Of a stretch of DNA of 64,000 nucleotides, positions 18,859-28,391 are shown in pieces; the stretch's first letter is position 1, and each line of letters opens with the position of its first letter. Origin of the DNA: [Zimmermannella] bifida NBRC 103089 (GTDB lineage Bacteria > Actinomycetota > Actinomycetes > Actinomycetales > Microbacteriaceae); assembly GCF_001570925.1 (NCBI RefSeq), contig NZ_BCSP01000002.1:1-64000 (forward strand). Direction: 5' to 3'. Made by a program: the position numbers and the translations under genes. Below the pieces are notes generated by a model. That model did no database searches, was not told where the DNA came from, and worked only from the letters and a program-made list of their open reading frames with translations.

Positions 18859-20463
18859 GTGAAAACCAAACGTATCCTTTCGGTAATCGCAGCCTCGGCG
18901 GCTGCGGTGCTCGCCCTCGCCGGTTGCGCCGGTGGCGACGCTGGTAGCGATGGAGCTGCCATCATCTCGGTCAACGGTTCGGAACCACAGAACCCGCTGA
19001 TTCCAACGAACACCAACGAGACCGGTGGTGGTCACGTTGTTGACGAGCTGCACGCACGCCTCGTCTCGTACAAGGCGGACGGCTCGACCGAGAACGAGCT
19101 CGCCGAGTCGATTGAGCCAGACGCTGAGAACAAGGTCTGGACCATCAAGCTCCGCAACGACATCAAGTTCAGCGACGGTTCGCCAATCACCGCCGACAAC
19201 TTCATCAAGGCGTGGAACTACGGTGCGAACCCGAAGAATGCTCAGCTGAACTCGTACTTCTTCGAGCTCATCGAGGGCTACAGCGTTGAAGAGGGCAAGG
19301 ACGTTCAGGAGCTCAAGGGTCTCGAAAAGGTCGACGACCAGACCTTCAAGGTCACCCTGACCGCCCCAACCGCCGACTTCGCAATGCGCCTCGGCTACTC
19401 GGCATATGCGCCGCTGCCTGATGTTGCGTTCGATGACATGGATGCGTACGGCAAGAACCCCACGGTTGTTTCGGGTCCGTACAAGTTCGAGGCTTGGGAC
19501 AACAACGTTGAGATTCGCCTCGTTGCGAACGAAAACTACGACGGACCTCGCAAGCCGGCCAACGATGGCCTGACCTTCAAGCTGTACGCACAGCTTGACG
19601 CTGCCTACTCGGACCTGCTTGCTGGCAACCTTGACGTTCTCGACACTATCCCGGACGCTTCGTTCGGTACCTACGAGAGCGAACTCGGTGGCAACTCGGT
19701 TAACCAGCCGGGCGCCGTCTTCCAGGCCTTCATCATTCCAGAGCGCCTCGACCACTTTGGTGGCGAAGAGGGCAAGCTCCGTCGCCAGGCAATCTCGATG
19801 GCGATCAACCGTGAAGAAGTCACAGACAAGATCTTCCAGGGCACCCGTACCCCGGCAACCGACTTCACCTCGCCGGTAATTGACGGTCACAGCGATGACC
19901 TCAAGGGCGTCGAGAACGTTCAGTTCAACCCAGAAAAGGCTAAGGAACTCTGGGCCAAGGCTGACGCAATCAGCCCATGGGACGGCACCTTCGAAATCGC
20001 CTACAACTCGGACGGCGGACACCAGCCTTGGGTTGACGCAGTCAGCAACCAGATCAAGAACAACCTCGGCATCGAGGCGCAGGGCAAGCCCTACGCTTCG
20101 TTCGCCGAACTGCGCACCGACATCACCGAAGAAAAGATTCAGGTTGCCTTCCGCTCGGGTTGGCAGGCCGACTACCCGGGACTCAACAACTTCCTCGCTC
20201 CGCTGTACACCACGACCGGTAGCTCGAACGACGGTAAGTACTCGAACCCTGAGGTCGACAAGCTGATCGCCGAAGGCGACGCCGCAGCCTCGGTTGACGC
20301 TGCAAACGAGAAGTACAACCAGGCACAGGAAGTCCTGCTGGAAGACCTCCCCGCAATTCCGCTCTGGTACCAGAACTCGGTAGCGGGCTGGGCCAGCACG
20401 GTCCAGAACGTTGAGATTGGGTACAACTCGATTCCGGCTTACCACAAGATCACGAAGGAGTAA
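18859..20463 (+). CDS. Peptide ABC transporter substrate-binding lipoprotein
   Basis: A 534-residue SBP_bac_5 family protein, the extracellular receptor for di- or oligopeptides of an Opp/Dpp-type importer. A signal peptide (KTKRILSVIAASAAAVLALAGC) ends in the lipobox LAGC, so the mature Cys near residue 22 is lipid-anchored. The domain shows the family patterns VVDELHARLVSYKADGS and WTIKLRNDIKFSDGSPITADNF. GTG start with AAGGAG 7 bases upstream. It is the first gene of a four-gene importer operon; a strong hairpin separates it from the permeases, probably raising receptor over membrane components. Confidence 0.93.
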   Translation: MKTKRILSVIAASAAAVLALAGCAGGDAGSDGAAIISVNGSEPQNPLIPTNTNETGGGHVVDELHARLVSYKADGSTENELAESIEPDAENKVWTIKLRNDIKFSDGSPITADNFIKAWNYGANPKNAQLNSYFFELIEGYSVEEGKDVQELKGLEKVDDQTFKVTLTAPTADFAMRLGYSAYAPLPDVAFDDMDAYGKNPTVVSGPYKFEAWDNNVEIRLVANENYDGPRKPANDGLTFKLYAQLDAAYSDLLAGNLDVLDTIPDASFGTYESELGGNSVNQPGAVFQAFIIPERLDHFGGEEGKLRRQAISMAINREEVTDKIFQGTRTPATDFTSPVIDGHSDDLKGVENVQFNPEKAKELWAKADAISPWDGTFEIAYNSDGGHQPWVDAVSNQIKNNLGIEAQGKPYASFAELRTDITEEKIQVAFRSGWQADYPGLNNFLAPLYTTTGSSNDGKYSNPEVDKLIAEGDAAASVDAANEKYNQAQEVLLEDLPAIPLWYQNSVAGWASTVQNVEIGYNSIPAYHKITKE

Positions 20464-20488
20464 GCAACCTTCGCGATAACCTAGTGCG

Positions 20489-20519
20489 TGATCGGGGGCC
20501 GCAAACCGGCCCCCGATCA
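20489..20519 (+). terminator. Intra-operon hairpin after the binding protein
   Basis: A perfect 12-bp stem (TGATCGGGGGCC at 20489-20500, GGCCCCCGATCA at 20508-20519) with a 7-base loop, followed by a short T-containing stretch. It likely gives partial termination or protects the 3' end of the receptor mRNA, the usual arrangement in binding-protein operons. Confidence 0.75.
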
Positions 20520-20559
20520 TTGCCCGTTTTACCGCGTCGATAGCTGAAAACCCCACATC

Positions 20560-21486
20560 ATGCTGAGATATCTCGGACGACGACTCCTACAAATCATCCC
20601 GGTGTTCTTCGGGGCGACCTTCCTCATTTTCTCGTTGGTCTACCTCATGCCCGGCGACCCCGTGCAAGCACTCGGCGGTGACCGCGGACTCTCCGAAGCC
20701 GCGGCAAATCAAATTCGCGAACGCTACAACCTCGATCAACCCCTGATCATGCAATACCTGCTGTATCTCAAGGGTGTTGTCACACTTGACTTCGGAATGA
20801 CCTTCTCTGGCCGTCCAGTGCTCGACGTGATGGCCAAGGCGTTCCCCGTAACGATCCAACTTGCCGTCATGGCGTTGGTCTTTGAAGCCGTTTTTGGCAT
20901 CCTGTTTGGTGTTTGGGCGGGTATTCGCCGCGGTGGCATCTTTGACTCCACCGTTCTGGTCGCGACCCTCACCGTCATCGCAGTACCGACGTTCGTTATT
21001 GGTTTTGTGCTGCAGTTCTTCATCGGTGTGAAACTTGGAATATTGCCCACCACCGTCGGGCCGAAACCGACATTCACGTCGCTGCTCATGCCGGCGATCG
21101 TGCTCGGTGCCGTATCGCTCGCTTACGTGGTGCGGCTCACTCGTCAGTCGGTATCGGAAAACCTCTCGAGTGACTTCGTGCGCACTGCGCGCGCTAAGGG
21201 TCTTCCGGAAGGTCAGGTATTCCGCCGTCACGTGCTGCGTAACTCGTTGATTCCGGTCGTGACCTTCTTGGGCGGCGACCTTGGGACGCTGATGGCTGGC
21301 GCCATTGTTACCGAAGGTATTTTCGCCATCAACGGTGTTGGCGGAACCCTGTATCAGGCAATTATTCGTGGCGAAGCAACGACCGTGGTGTCCTTCACGA
21401 CCGTGTTGGTGCTGGTTTACATCATCGCCAACCTGCTAGTAGACCTGCTCTACGCCGCACTCGACCCGAGGATCCGTTATGAATAA
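20560..21486 (+). CDS. Peptide ABC transporter permease (OppB/DppB type)
   Basis: A 308-residue inner-membrane subunit of the peptide importer, with an N-terminal helix (IIPVFFGATFLIFSLVYLMPGDP, containing the OppB-type MPGDP), a conserved loop with NLDQPLIMQYLLYLKGV, and the BPD_transp_1 domain with the EAA loop DFVRTARAKGLPEGQVFRRHVLRNSLIPV. It pairs with the next permease to form the channel. Its stop overlaps the next start by eight bases. Confidence 0.93.
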   Translation: MLRYLGRRLLQIIPVFFGATFLIFSLVYLMPGDPVQALGGDRGLSEAAANQIRERYNLDQPLIMQYLLYLKGVVTLDFGMTFSGRPVLDVMAKAFPVTIQLAVMALVFEAVFGILFGVWAGIRRGGIFDSTVLVATLTVIAVPTFVIGFVLQFFIGVKLGILPTTVGPKPTFTSLLMPAIVLGAVSLAYVVRLTRQSVSENLSSDFVRTARAKGLPEGQVFRRHVLRNSLIPVVTFLGGDLGTLMAGAIVTEGIFAINGVGGTLYQAIIRGEATTVVSFTTVLVLVYIIANLLVDLLYAALDPRIRYE

Positions 21487-22432
21487 GACAATCACGCATC
21501 TTCCTGGCCAGGAACGCTGGGTTGCCGAAATCGACGAAACCGGGCTCGGCGCGGTTGACGCGGTACGCGACGAAAGCGCACCGCGATCAGTCATGGGTGA
21601 AGCTTGGGTCGCTATGCGACGTCGCCCAATGTTCTGGGTATCGGCCGCGCTCATCCTTCTCGTACTCCTCATGGCGCTCCTGCCAAAGCTCTTCACAGGC
21701 GTTGACCCCAACTTCTGTGAAACGGGTCGTTCGCTTGAGGGGCCTTCGGCTGGCCACATTTTTGGCTTGAACAAGCAGGGATGTGACATCTACGCACGCG
21801 TCATTCACGGTGCCGGAAACTCGCTTGCAGTGGGCGTGCTCACTACCGCATTCGTTGTCCTGATCGGTGTGGCGTTTGGCGCTATCGCTGGTTATGTCGG
21901 AGGCTGGATGGACTCGCTCCTCTCGCGTCTCACCGACATCTTCTTCGCCGTGCCGTTCGTGCTCGGTGCCATCGTGTTCATGCAGATGTTCAAGGACAGC
22001 CGAAACATCTGGATGGTTATGCTCGTGCTCGGGGTCTTTGGCTGGCCACAGATTGCCCGCATTACTCGCGGTGCGGTCATGGAAACCAAGTCCGGTGAGT
22101 ACGTCGCAGCCGCGCGCGCTATCGGAGTTCCCGAGTGGCGCATCCTGCTCGGTCACGTTCTGCCGAACGCCACCGCGCCGATCATCGTCTACGCGACCGT
22201 CGCACTCGGTACCTTTATCGTTGCCGAAGCAACGCTCTCGTTCCTCGGCCTGGGTCTACCCTCGAGTGAAGTCTCGTGGGGTGGCGACATTGCCACGGCT
22301 CAGCAGACCATTCGTACCTCACCGATGACGTTGTTCTACCCGTCGATCGCGCTTGGTCTGACGGTGCTCAGCTTCATCATGATGGGTGACGTCATCCGTG
22401 ACGCCCTGAACCCGAAGGGGGCCAAGCGCTAA
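21479..22432 (+). CDS. Peptide ABC transporter permease (OppC/DppC type)
   Basis: A 317-residue second permease. A polar N-terminus of about 45 residues is followed by the first helix (FWVSAALILLVLLMALLP), the OppC-N type region with GCDIYARVIHGAGNSLAVG, and the BPD_transp_1 domain with the EAA loop EYVAAARAIGVPEWRILLGHVLPN. The start overlaps the preceding stop and its own stop overlaps the ATPase start (TAATG), so all three are co-translated. Confidence 0.93.
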   Translation: MNKTITHLPGQERWVAEIDETGLGAVDAVRDESAPRSVMGEAWVAMRRRPMFWVSAALILLVLLMALLPKLFTGVDPNFCETGRSLEGPSAGHIFGLNKQGCDIYARVIHGAGNSLAVGVLTTAFVVLIGVAFGAIAGYVGGWMDSLLSRLTDIFFAVPFVLGAIVFMQMFKDSRNIWMVMLVLGVFGWPQIARITRGAVMETKSGEYVAAARAIGVPEWRILLGHVLPNATAPIIVYATVALGTFIVAEATLSFLGLGLPSSEVSWGGDIATAQQTIRTSPMTLFYPSIALGLTVLSFIMMGDVIRDALNPKGAKR

Positions 22433-24261
22433 TGGCCGAACAGAAGAACAACGAAACCCAGGCCACCACTGGCGGTGAGCTGAAACCACTGCTGCGCCTG
22501 ACCGATCTCGAAGTCGCCTTTGAGTCGTCGACGGGAACCGTTCCCGCCGTTCGCGGCGTGAACCTTACGGTCTACCCGGGCCAGTCGATCGCCATTGTTG
22601 GTGAATCAGGTTCGGGTAAGTCGACCACCGCGTCTGCGGTCATCGGCCTGCTGCCCGGCACCGGTAAGGTCACCGGCGGCACCATCGAGTTCGATGGCCG
22701 GGACATCACCAACCTCTCGAAGCGCGAAATGATCGCGCTTCGCGGTAGCGAAATCGGCATGATTCCGCAGGACCCGATGTCGAACCTCAACCCGGTGTGG
22801 CGTATCGGCACGCAGGTTGAAGAGGCGCTCGTTGCGAACGGCATGCCGAAGGGTTCCGCCGCGCGTGCCCGCACCATCGAGGTGCTCGGTGAGGCGGGTT
22901 TGCCGGATGCGGAACGTCGCGCCAAACAGTTCCCGCACGAGTTCTCGGGCGGTATGCGTCAGCGCGCGCTGATCGCTATCGGTCTCTCCTCGAACCCGAA
23001 GCTGCTGATCGCCGACGAACCAACCAGCGCGCTCGACGTCACCGTGCAGCGTCAGATTCTCGACCACCTCGAGACCCTGACCACCTCGCGCGGAACTGCC
23101 GTCATGTTCATTACGCACGACCTCGGCCTCGCCGCTGAGCGTGCCTCGCACCTGGTGGTCATGCACCGCGGTCGCGTCGTGGAATCGGGCCCATCGCTCG
23201 AGATCCTGACTAACCCGCAGCACCCGTATACCAAGCGCCTCGTATCGGCCGCACCATCGATTGCCTCGCACCGCGTCAAGGTTGACTACACACAGCGCAT
23301 CCCGGTCATCGATGAGAACACCGAGGCTGCGCTGGACGCGACCGATCGCCCGGCCGCCGCCGAGCACACCGAACTGGGTGACGCATCCAGCGCCATCATT
23401 CAGGTGCGCGACCTGGTCAAGGAGTTCCCGGTACGCGGCAGCAAGGAGTCATTCCGCGCGGTCGACAACGTGTCGTTCGACGTGCGAAAGGGCACCACGC
23501 TCGCCGTTGTTGGTGAGTCCGGCTCGGGAAAGTCGACCGTCGCCAATATGGTGCTGCGCCTGCTCGAACCGACCAGCGGTACCGTGAAGTTCGATGGTGT
23601 CGACATCACTTCGATGAACCGCAAGGAACTGTTCGCGATGCGCCGCCGCATGCAGGTCGTCTTCCAGAACCCATACGGTTCGCTCGACCCCACCTACTCG
23701 GTGTACCGCGTCGTCGAAGAGCCGCTGCGCACGCACGGATTCGCTGCCGTGCCAGAACAAACCGGCGCCGAAGGTGAAGCCATTGAACGTGCGCAGAAGC
23801 TCAGCCGTCGCCAGCTGCGCAAGGAACGCGAGAAGTGGATTGCTGAGCTGCTCGAGATGGTGTCGCTGCCGAAGTCGGCAATGCGTCGCTTCCCGAACGA
23901 GCTTTCGGGTGGTCAGCGTCAGCGTGTGGCAATCGCCCGTGCGCTCGCGCTCAAGCCTGAGGTCATCGTGCTCGACGAGGCCGTATCGGCGCTCGACGTG
24001 CTGGTACAAGACCAGATTCTCGATTTGCTCAATGAGCTGCAGCGCGAACTAGGTCTCTCGTACCTGTTCATCACGCACGACCTCGCCGTCGTACGTGAGA
24101 ACGCCGACGACATTGTCGTGATGGAACGCGGCAAGCTGGTCGAACACGGTAAGGCATCGGACGTCTTCGCCAACCCGAAGACCGACTACACGCGCGAACT
24201 CATCGAAGCCGTCCCGGGCGGAACCCTTCCCATCGGTCGCTTCGCGGACCTCGACGCGTAA
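22432..24261 (+). CDS. Peptide ABC transporter ATP-binding protein, OppD-OppF fusion
   Basis: A 609-residue protein with two ABC ATPase domains in one chain, equivalent to OppD plus OppF. Domain 1 (about 20-260): Walker A GESGSGKSTTA, signature FSGGMRQRALIA, Walker B LLIADEPTSALD. Domain 2 (about 320-580): Walker A GESGSGKSTVA, signature LSGGQRQRVAIA, Walker B VIVLDEAVSALD. An oligopeptide-binding C-terminal segment (NPQHPYTKRLVSA) follows the first domain. The end of domain 2 (NPKTDYTRELIEAVPGG) has the equivalent motif. The gene ends the operon and is followed by a 17-bp perfect hairpin. Confidence 0.93.
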   Translation: MAEQKNNETQATTGGELKPLLRLTDLEVAFESSTGTVPAVRGVNLTVYPGQSIAIVGESGSGKSTTASAVIGLLPGTGKVTGGTIEFDGRDITNLSKREMIALRGSEIGMIPQDPMSNLNPVWRIGTQVEEALVANGMPKGSAARARTIEVLGEAGLPDAERRAKQFPHEFSGGMRQRALIAIGLSSNPKLLIADEPTSALDVTVQRQILDHLETLTTSRGTAVMFITHDLGLAAERASHLVVMHRGRVVESGPSLEILTNPQHPYTKRLVSAAPSIASHRVKVDYTQRIPVIDENTEAALDATDRPAAAEHTELGDASSAIIQVRDLVKEFPVRGSKESFRAVDNVSFDVRKGTTLAVVGESGSGKSTVANMVLRLLEPTSGTVKFDGVDITSMNRKELFAMRRRMQVVFQNPYGSLDPTYSVYRVVEEPLRTHGFAAVPEQTGAEGEAIERAQKLSRRQLRKEREKWIAELLEMVSLPKSAMRRFPNELSGGQRQRVAIARALALKPEVIVLDEAVSALDVLVQDQILDLLNELQRELGLSYLFITHDLAVVRENADDIVVMERGKLVEHGKASDVFANPKTDYTRELIEAVPGGTLPIGRFADLDA

Positions 24262-24305
24262 CCAATCGCATCCCGCCGTCGATATTTCGGCACGGAACGC
24301 AACAA

Positions 24306-24347
24306 CGCAACAGCGCGGTGGAGTCATTGCCACCGCGCTGTTGCGTA
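24306..24347 (+). terminator. Terminator of the peptide importer operon
   Basis: A perfect 17-bp stem (24306-24322 pairs with 24331-24347) with an 8-base loop, AGTCATTG. It lacks a T-run but lies 44 bases after the operon's last stop. Confidence 0.75.
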
Positions 24348-24428
24348 CCCACCAACAATTGTGGGCGTGCTAAACCGCACCGACAGCGCTTGTGCGCTTG
24401 CCCAGGGCAACCGGGCTTCGGGCGGGCG

Positions 24429-24434
24429 TAGGCT
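24429..24434 (+). promoter_or_regulatory. -10 box (TAGGCT) of leuB
   Basis: TAGGCT lies 30 bases before the leuB GTG. The short leader contains AAAGGA at 24452-24457, so this gene uses a conventional leadered mRNA. Confidence 0.4.
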
Positions 24435-24464
24435 ATTACGAATTCTCAACGAAAGGATGCGCTC

Positions 24465-25514
24465 GTGGCAGAAGCAATCAATCTCGCGGTAATTCCCGGT
24501 GACGGTATCGGGCCGGAGGTGATTGCCGAGGCGCGCAAGGTGCTTCGTGCCGCACTACCCGCATCGGTTGCGCTCACCGAAACCGAGTACCCGTTCAGCG
24601 CCCGCCACTATCTCGAAACTGGCGAAGTGCTCTCGGACGACTCGTTGGACGCACTCGCCACACACGACGCAATCCTGCTCGGCGCGGTCGGGGGAGACCC
24701 CAACGACCCGCGCCTGGCTGGCGGCATCCTCGAACGTGGCCTGCTGCTCAAGCTGCGCTTCGCGTTCGACCACTACATCAACCTGCGCCCATCGAAGCTC
24801 TGGCCGAGCGCATCCAGCCCGCTGAAACACCCCGGCGACATTGACTTCGTCGTCGTGCGCGAGGGCACCGAAGGCCTCTACACCGGTAACGGCGGCGTCG
24901 TACGTGCCGGTACCCCGCACGAAATTGCCACCGAAGTTTCGGTGAACACGGCCTACGGTGTGGAGCGCACCGTGCGCTACGCCTTCGAACTCGCGCGCAC
25001 TCGTCGCAAGAAGCTCACGCTCGTGCATAAGAAGAACGTGCTCGTCAACGCAGGCCTGATGTGGAACCGCATCGTCGACGAGGTCGCCGCCGAGTACCCG
25101 GACGTCGAAGTCAACTACCTGCACATCGACGCCGTCACAATCTTCTTCGTCACCGATCCGCAGCGCTTTGACGTGATCGTGACCGACAACATTTTTGGTG
25201 ACATCATCACCGACCTCGCCGGCGCCGTAACTGGCGGCATCGGCCTCGCAGCCTCAGGAAACCTCAACCCCGAGGGCGCTTTCCCGAGCATGTTTGAACC
25301 CGTCCACGGTTCGGCCCCCGACATTGCCGGAACCGGCAAGGCCGACCCGACCGCGGCCATCCTGTCGACCGCACTGCTGCTGCGCCACTTCGGCCACGAC
25401 GAAGCCGCAGACCGTGTCGAAGCCGCCTGTGAAGCTGATATGCGGATGCGCGACGGAAACGCTCGCAGCACCAGCGAAATCGGCGACGCGATTCTGGCGC
25501 AGCTACAGGCCTAG
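24465..25514 (+). CDS. leuB: 3-isopropylmalate dehydrogenase
   Basis: LeuB oxidises and decarboxylates 3-isopropylmalate to 2-oxoisocaproate with NAD+ in leucine synthesis. The 349-residue protein has [10 protein letters not shown] at the N-terminus, the substrate-binding stretch [25 protein letters not shown], and the metal site [25 protein letters not shown] followed by [16 protein letters not shown] start with AAAGGA 7 bases upstream. It precedes ilvE, another branched-chain gene, by 96 bases. The leuC and leuD partners are 32 kb away in the same window. Confidence 0.95.
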   Translation: MAEAINLAVIPGDGIGPEVIAEARKVLRAALPASVALTETEYPFSARHYLETGEVLSDDSLDALATHDAILLGAVGGDPNDPRLAGGILERGLLLKLRFAFDHYINLRPSKLWPSASSPLKHPGDIDFVVVREGTEGLYTGNGGVVRAGTPHEIATEVSVNTAYGVERTVRYAFELARTRRKKLTLVHKKNVLVNAGLMWNRIVDEVAAEYPDVEVNYLHIDAVTIFFVTDPQRFDVIVTDNIFGDIITDLAGAVTGGIGLAASGNLNPEGAFPSMFEPVHGSAPDIAGTGKADPTAAILSTALLLRHFGHDEAADRVEAACEADMRMRDGNARSTSEIGDAILAQLQA

Positions 25515-25610
25515 GCCCGCGTTCACACGGCGGCACGCCCGGCCGGTGGCCGCCACCACGACTCAACATTTGAACGCAGATCGCGCATCTGCCACGCAGA
25601 AAGTACGTCA

Positions 25611-26702
25611 ATGACTGACAACATCAATTTCGCAATCGAACGAAACCCCAACCCCGCCGATGCAGCGAAGATCGCCGAGGCGCACGCCAACCCCGGATTC
25701 GGTAACTACTTCACCGACCACATGGTGATCATCGACTGGACTCGCGAGGCAGGCTGGCATGACGCCCGCATCGTGCCCTACGGTCCGATCTCGCTCAACC
25801 CGGCGAATGCCGTGCTGCACTACGGCCAGGAAGTGTTTGAGGGCATCAAAGCGTACCGTCACGCCGATGGCACGACGCACATCTTCCGCCCCGACGAAAA
25901 CGCCGCACGCCTGCAGTGCTCGTCGAAGCGCCTTGCGCTGCCAGCACTGCCAACCGAGCTGTTTGTGGAATCGCTGCGCCAGCTCGTGGCTCTTGACGAA
26001 GCCTGGGTACCCCCGCACGGTGAAGACAAGTCGCTCTACCTGCGCCCGTTCATCATCGCGAATGAAGACTTCCTTGGTGTTCGCGCTGCACAGCGGGCTA
26101 CCTACATGGTGATTGCCTGCCCAGCAGGCGGTTACTTCAGCGACCCAACGCAGCCGGTCAACATTTGGCTTGAAGCCGAACTCGCTCGTGCTGGCCGCGG
26201 TGGTACCGGTGCTGCAAAGTGTGGCGGTAACTATGCCGCGTCGCTGCTGCCGCAAGAAACCGCCTACGCCAACGGATGCGAGCAGGTACTGTTCCTTGAC
26301 TCGTGCGAGGGAAAGTACATCGAAGAACTCGGTGGCATGAACATCGTGTTCGCCTACCGCGACGGCACGATCGTGACGCCCGAATCAGACTCGATCCTCG
26401 CATCCATCACGAACAAGTCGCTGCTGCAGCTGGCTGCCGATGCCGGGATGCGCGTCGAGCGTCGCAAGGTGACGATCGACGAGTGGCGCGAGGGTGCTGC
26501 AACCGGTGACATCGTTGAAGCCTTTGCCGTTGGTACCGCGGCAGTGGTGGCGCCAATCGGCCTGCTCAAGTCGCAGGACTTCACGATTGAAAACCCGCCG
26601 GTAACGGAAGACTCGGTGGCGATGCGTTTGCGCGCGCAGCTCACCGGTATTCAGAACGGTGATGTTGTGGACACCCACGGCTGGATGGTTGCGACCAAGT
26701 AG
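25611..26702 (+). CDS. ilvE: Branched-chain amino acid aminotransferase
   Basis: IlvE transfers the amino group from glutamate to the 2-oxo acids in the last step of valine, leucine and isoleucine synthesis. The 363-residue fold type IV PLP enzyme shows YGQEVFEGIKAYRHADG, FRPDENAARLQCS and the PLP lysine K203 in GAAKCGGNYAAS, then FLDSCEGKYIEELGGMNI. There is only a weak ribosome binding site before the ATG. A bidirectional hairpin follows directly. Confidence 0.95.
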   Translation: MTDNINFAIERNPNPADAAKIAEAHANPGFGNYFTDHMVIIDWTREAGWHDARIVPYGPISLNPANAVLHYGQEVFEGIKAYRHADGTTHIFRPDENAARLQCSSKRLALPALPTELFVESLRQLVALDEAWVPPHGEDKSLYLRPFIIANEDFLGVRAAQRATYMVIACPAGGYFSDPTQPVNIWLEAELARAGRGGTGAAKCGGNYAASLLPQETAYANGCEQVLFLDSCEGKYIEELGGMNIVFAYRDGTIVTPESDSILASITNKSLLQLAADAGMRVERRKVTIDEWREGAATGDIVEAFAVGTAAVVAPIGLLKSQDFTIENPPVTEDSVAMRLRAQLTGIQNGDVVDTHGWMVATK

Positions 26703-26713
26703 CTAGATTAAAT

Positions 26714-26747
26714 AAACCGCGCCCTGACTTTGGTTGGGGCGCGGTTT
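26714..26747. terminator. Bidirectional terminator between ilvE and the PucR gene
   Basis: AAACCGCGCCC (26714-26724) pairs with the GGGCGCGGTTT that ends at 26747. On the minus strand the stem is followed by TTTATTT, a good terminator for the convergent regulator; on the plus strand it ends in TTTCGTGTT. Confidence 0.8.
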
Positions 26748-26777
26748 CGTGTTGGTTGTTGTGCTTGGATGTTGTGC

Positions 26778-28241
26778 TTAGGACTGAAAGTCGTCGGATG
26801 CGTGAATCGCGGGCGACAGCTTACGAGCCATGAGCGCGAGCGATAGTTGCACCACGTCGTTAGTCACGCGCGGGTCGAAGCCGGTAAGGGTAGCGATCTG
26901 CCCGATGCGGTAGCGCACCGTATTGCGGTGCGTGCCGAGGGCGGTGGCGACTTCGGCCACCGCACCCGAATGCGAGATCCAGGCCTCGAGCGTTTCGATC
27001 AGGTGGGTGCCCTGGGTGTCGGCGTCTTCGAGCGGTTCGAGGATGCGTTCAGCGAGTTCTCCGACCGGCACGCCTTCGGCGCTCAGAATCAGCGACGCCA
27101 TCGATAGGGCTGGTGCCTCGCCGATCTCTTCGCCGTCTGCCAAGCGTGTGAGTGCGTCCTTGGCTTCGAACCAACCCCACCGCAGTGCATCGGCCGCCGG
27201 ATACACGCCGCCGATACCGATGCGGGTCGAGTGGCCGATTGCGCGGCAGGCCGCGCTGATCGACTCGGCCTTGATGCGGCCATCGGTGCCGTCGCGGGGC
27301 ACAAACACGACGAGACGGCCTTCGACGAGCGCGGTCAGTGGGGCATCGATACCCGAGGGCATGTGCATGCGGCCGATCTCATCACGGCTGCTGGCTTGAC
27401 TCGCCACCACAAAGGTGCGGTAGCGCAGGCCTGGATTGAACCCGTACGATTCGAGTCGGGAGACGGCAACATCGGGCGCGATATTGCCCCGGTTGAGTTC
27501 TTCGATGACGTGCCCGGCATCCTGGCGGGAGGTGTGCAGGCGGCGGGCGGTCTGCGAGAGGTGCAGGCCAACCAGGGATCGGGCCGTGTTGACGGCCGAG
27601 TCGTCGCGCGGGCGCGATGCGTGCAGCGTCGCCTGGGTAGAGTCAGCGAGCGCAATCGGCAGCGCATCCCAACCGGTCACCGAGTCGTCATCGATCTCAA
27701 GTGCGCCCGAAACAACTTCACCGTTCACCGAAACCGCGAAGTGCGCGTGCGAAAGACGCCCGAGCTCGTGGAGCATCGCATCCAGCCCGCCATCGCCAAG
27801 CAGCAGCTCGACCAGGTGGTGTCGGCGGCGGTACTGCGACTCGAGTGACGCGAGGCGTGCGCTCACGTTCGTTTCGGCGATATAGCGAGTGATCTCGGCG
27901 AACGAGACGTGCATGGGCACTTCGAGCACGGCAACGCCGGCAGCCTTCGCCGCTTCGAGTAGCGCGCGGGGGACATCATCGTGGCTGACGCCGGTGCCGA
28001 AACCGATGCCCGCGCATCCTGCCTGTGCCGCTGCCGCGACGTAGGTGCGGCAGGCGCGAGCGGTACGAAGCTGCACGCCGGCAGTGAGTACGAGCTCATC
28101 GCCGGTTAGTGACGGCGACGGGTCAACGAGCTCGCTCACCGTAGCCCAGTCAATGCGCTGGCGCATGGCATCGGCACTGGCATGGCGGATGCGGAGCCCC
28201 AGTTCGGTTTGACGGAGCAGCTCGGCAATTGTCGTTGACAT
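26778..28241 (-). CDS. PucR family transcriptional regulator (GabR-like by context)
   Basis: A 487-residue cytoplasmic regulator. The N-terminal half is a PucR-type sensory domain (TVSELVDPSPSLTGDELVLTAG, a typical opening), the middle a GGDEF-like segment, and the C-terminus the PucR helix-turn-helix: LEAWISHSGAVAEVATALGT then HRNTVRYRIGQIATLTG. It is divergent from gabT. In Corynebacterium glutamicum a PucR-type GabR activates gabTDP, so control of gabT by this gene is a reasonable inference. I chose the ATG at 28241: TACGAT stands 6 bases upstream, indicating a leaderless mRNA, and the longer frame adds only unconserved residues. Confidence 0.88.
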   Translation of the reverse strand: MSTTIAELLRQTELGLRIRHASADAMRQRIDWATVSELVDPSPSLTGDELVLTAGVQLRTARACRTYVAAAAQAGCAGIGFGTGVSHDDVPRALLEAAKAAGVAVLEVPMHVSFAEITRYIAETNVSARLASLESQYRRRHHLVELLLGDGGLDAMLHELGRLSHAHFAVSVNGEVVSGALEIDDDSVTGWDALPIALADSTQATLHASRPRDDSAVNTARSLVGLHLSQTARRLHTSRQDAGHVIEELNRGNIAPDVAVSRLESYGFNPGLRYRTFVVASQASSRDEIGRMHMPSGIDAPLTALVEGRLVVFVPRDGTDGRIKAESISAACRAIGHSTRIGIGGVYPAADALRWGWFEAKDALTRLADGEEIGEAPALSMASLILSAEGVPVGELAERILEPLEDADTQGTHLIETLEAWISHSGAVAEVATALGTHRNTVRYRIGQIATLTGFDPRVTNDVVQLSLALMARKLSPAIHASDDFQS

Positions 28242-28247
28242 GAACCC

Positions 28248-28253
28248 ATCGTA
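28248..28253 (-). promoter_or_regulatory. -10 box (TACGAT), leaderless start of the PucR gene
   Basis: TACGAT on the minus strand ends 6 bases before the ATG at 28241. Confidence 0.5.
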
Positions 28254-28391
28254 CTCGTTCATGCGAACGCACAATGGCTTCAGGGAACTCCGTGCAAGGT
28301 CACATAATCGGCAGGGGGTGGGAGTCGTATGGTTATTCCAGTGCGGCAGTCAGCTCGTCGTCGCAATACCGATCAATAGAAAGGCAGAGCA

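Noticed and set aside
18823-20556. A 577-codon minus-strand open frame antisense to the peptide-binding protein gene
   Set aside because: It is the mirror frame of a highly codon-biased gene. The plus-strand protein has a lipobox and family motifs, whereas the antisense product has none and no ribosome site.
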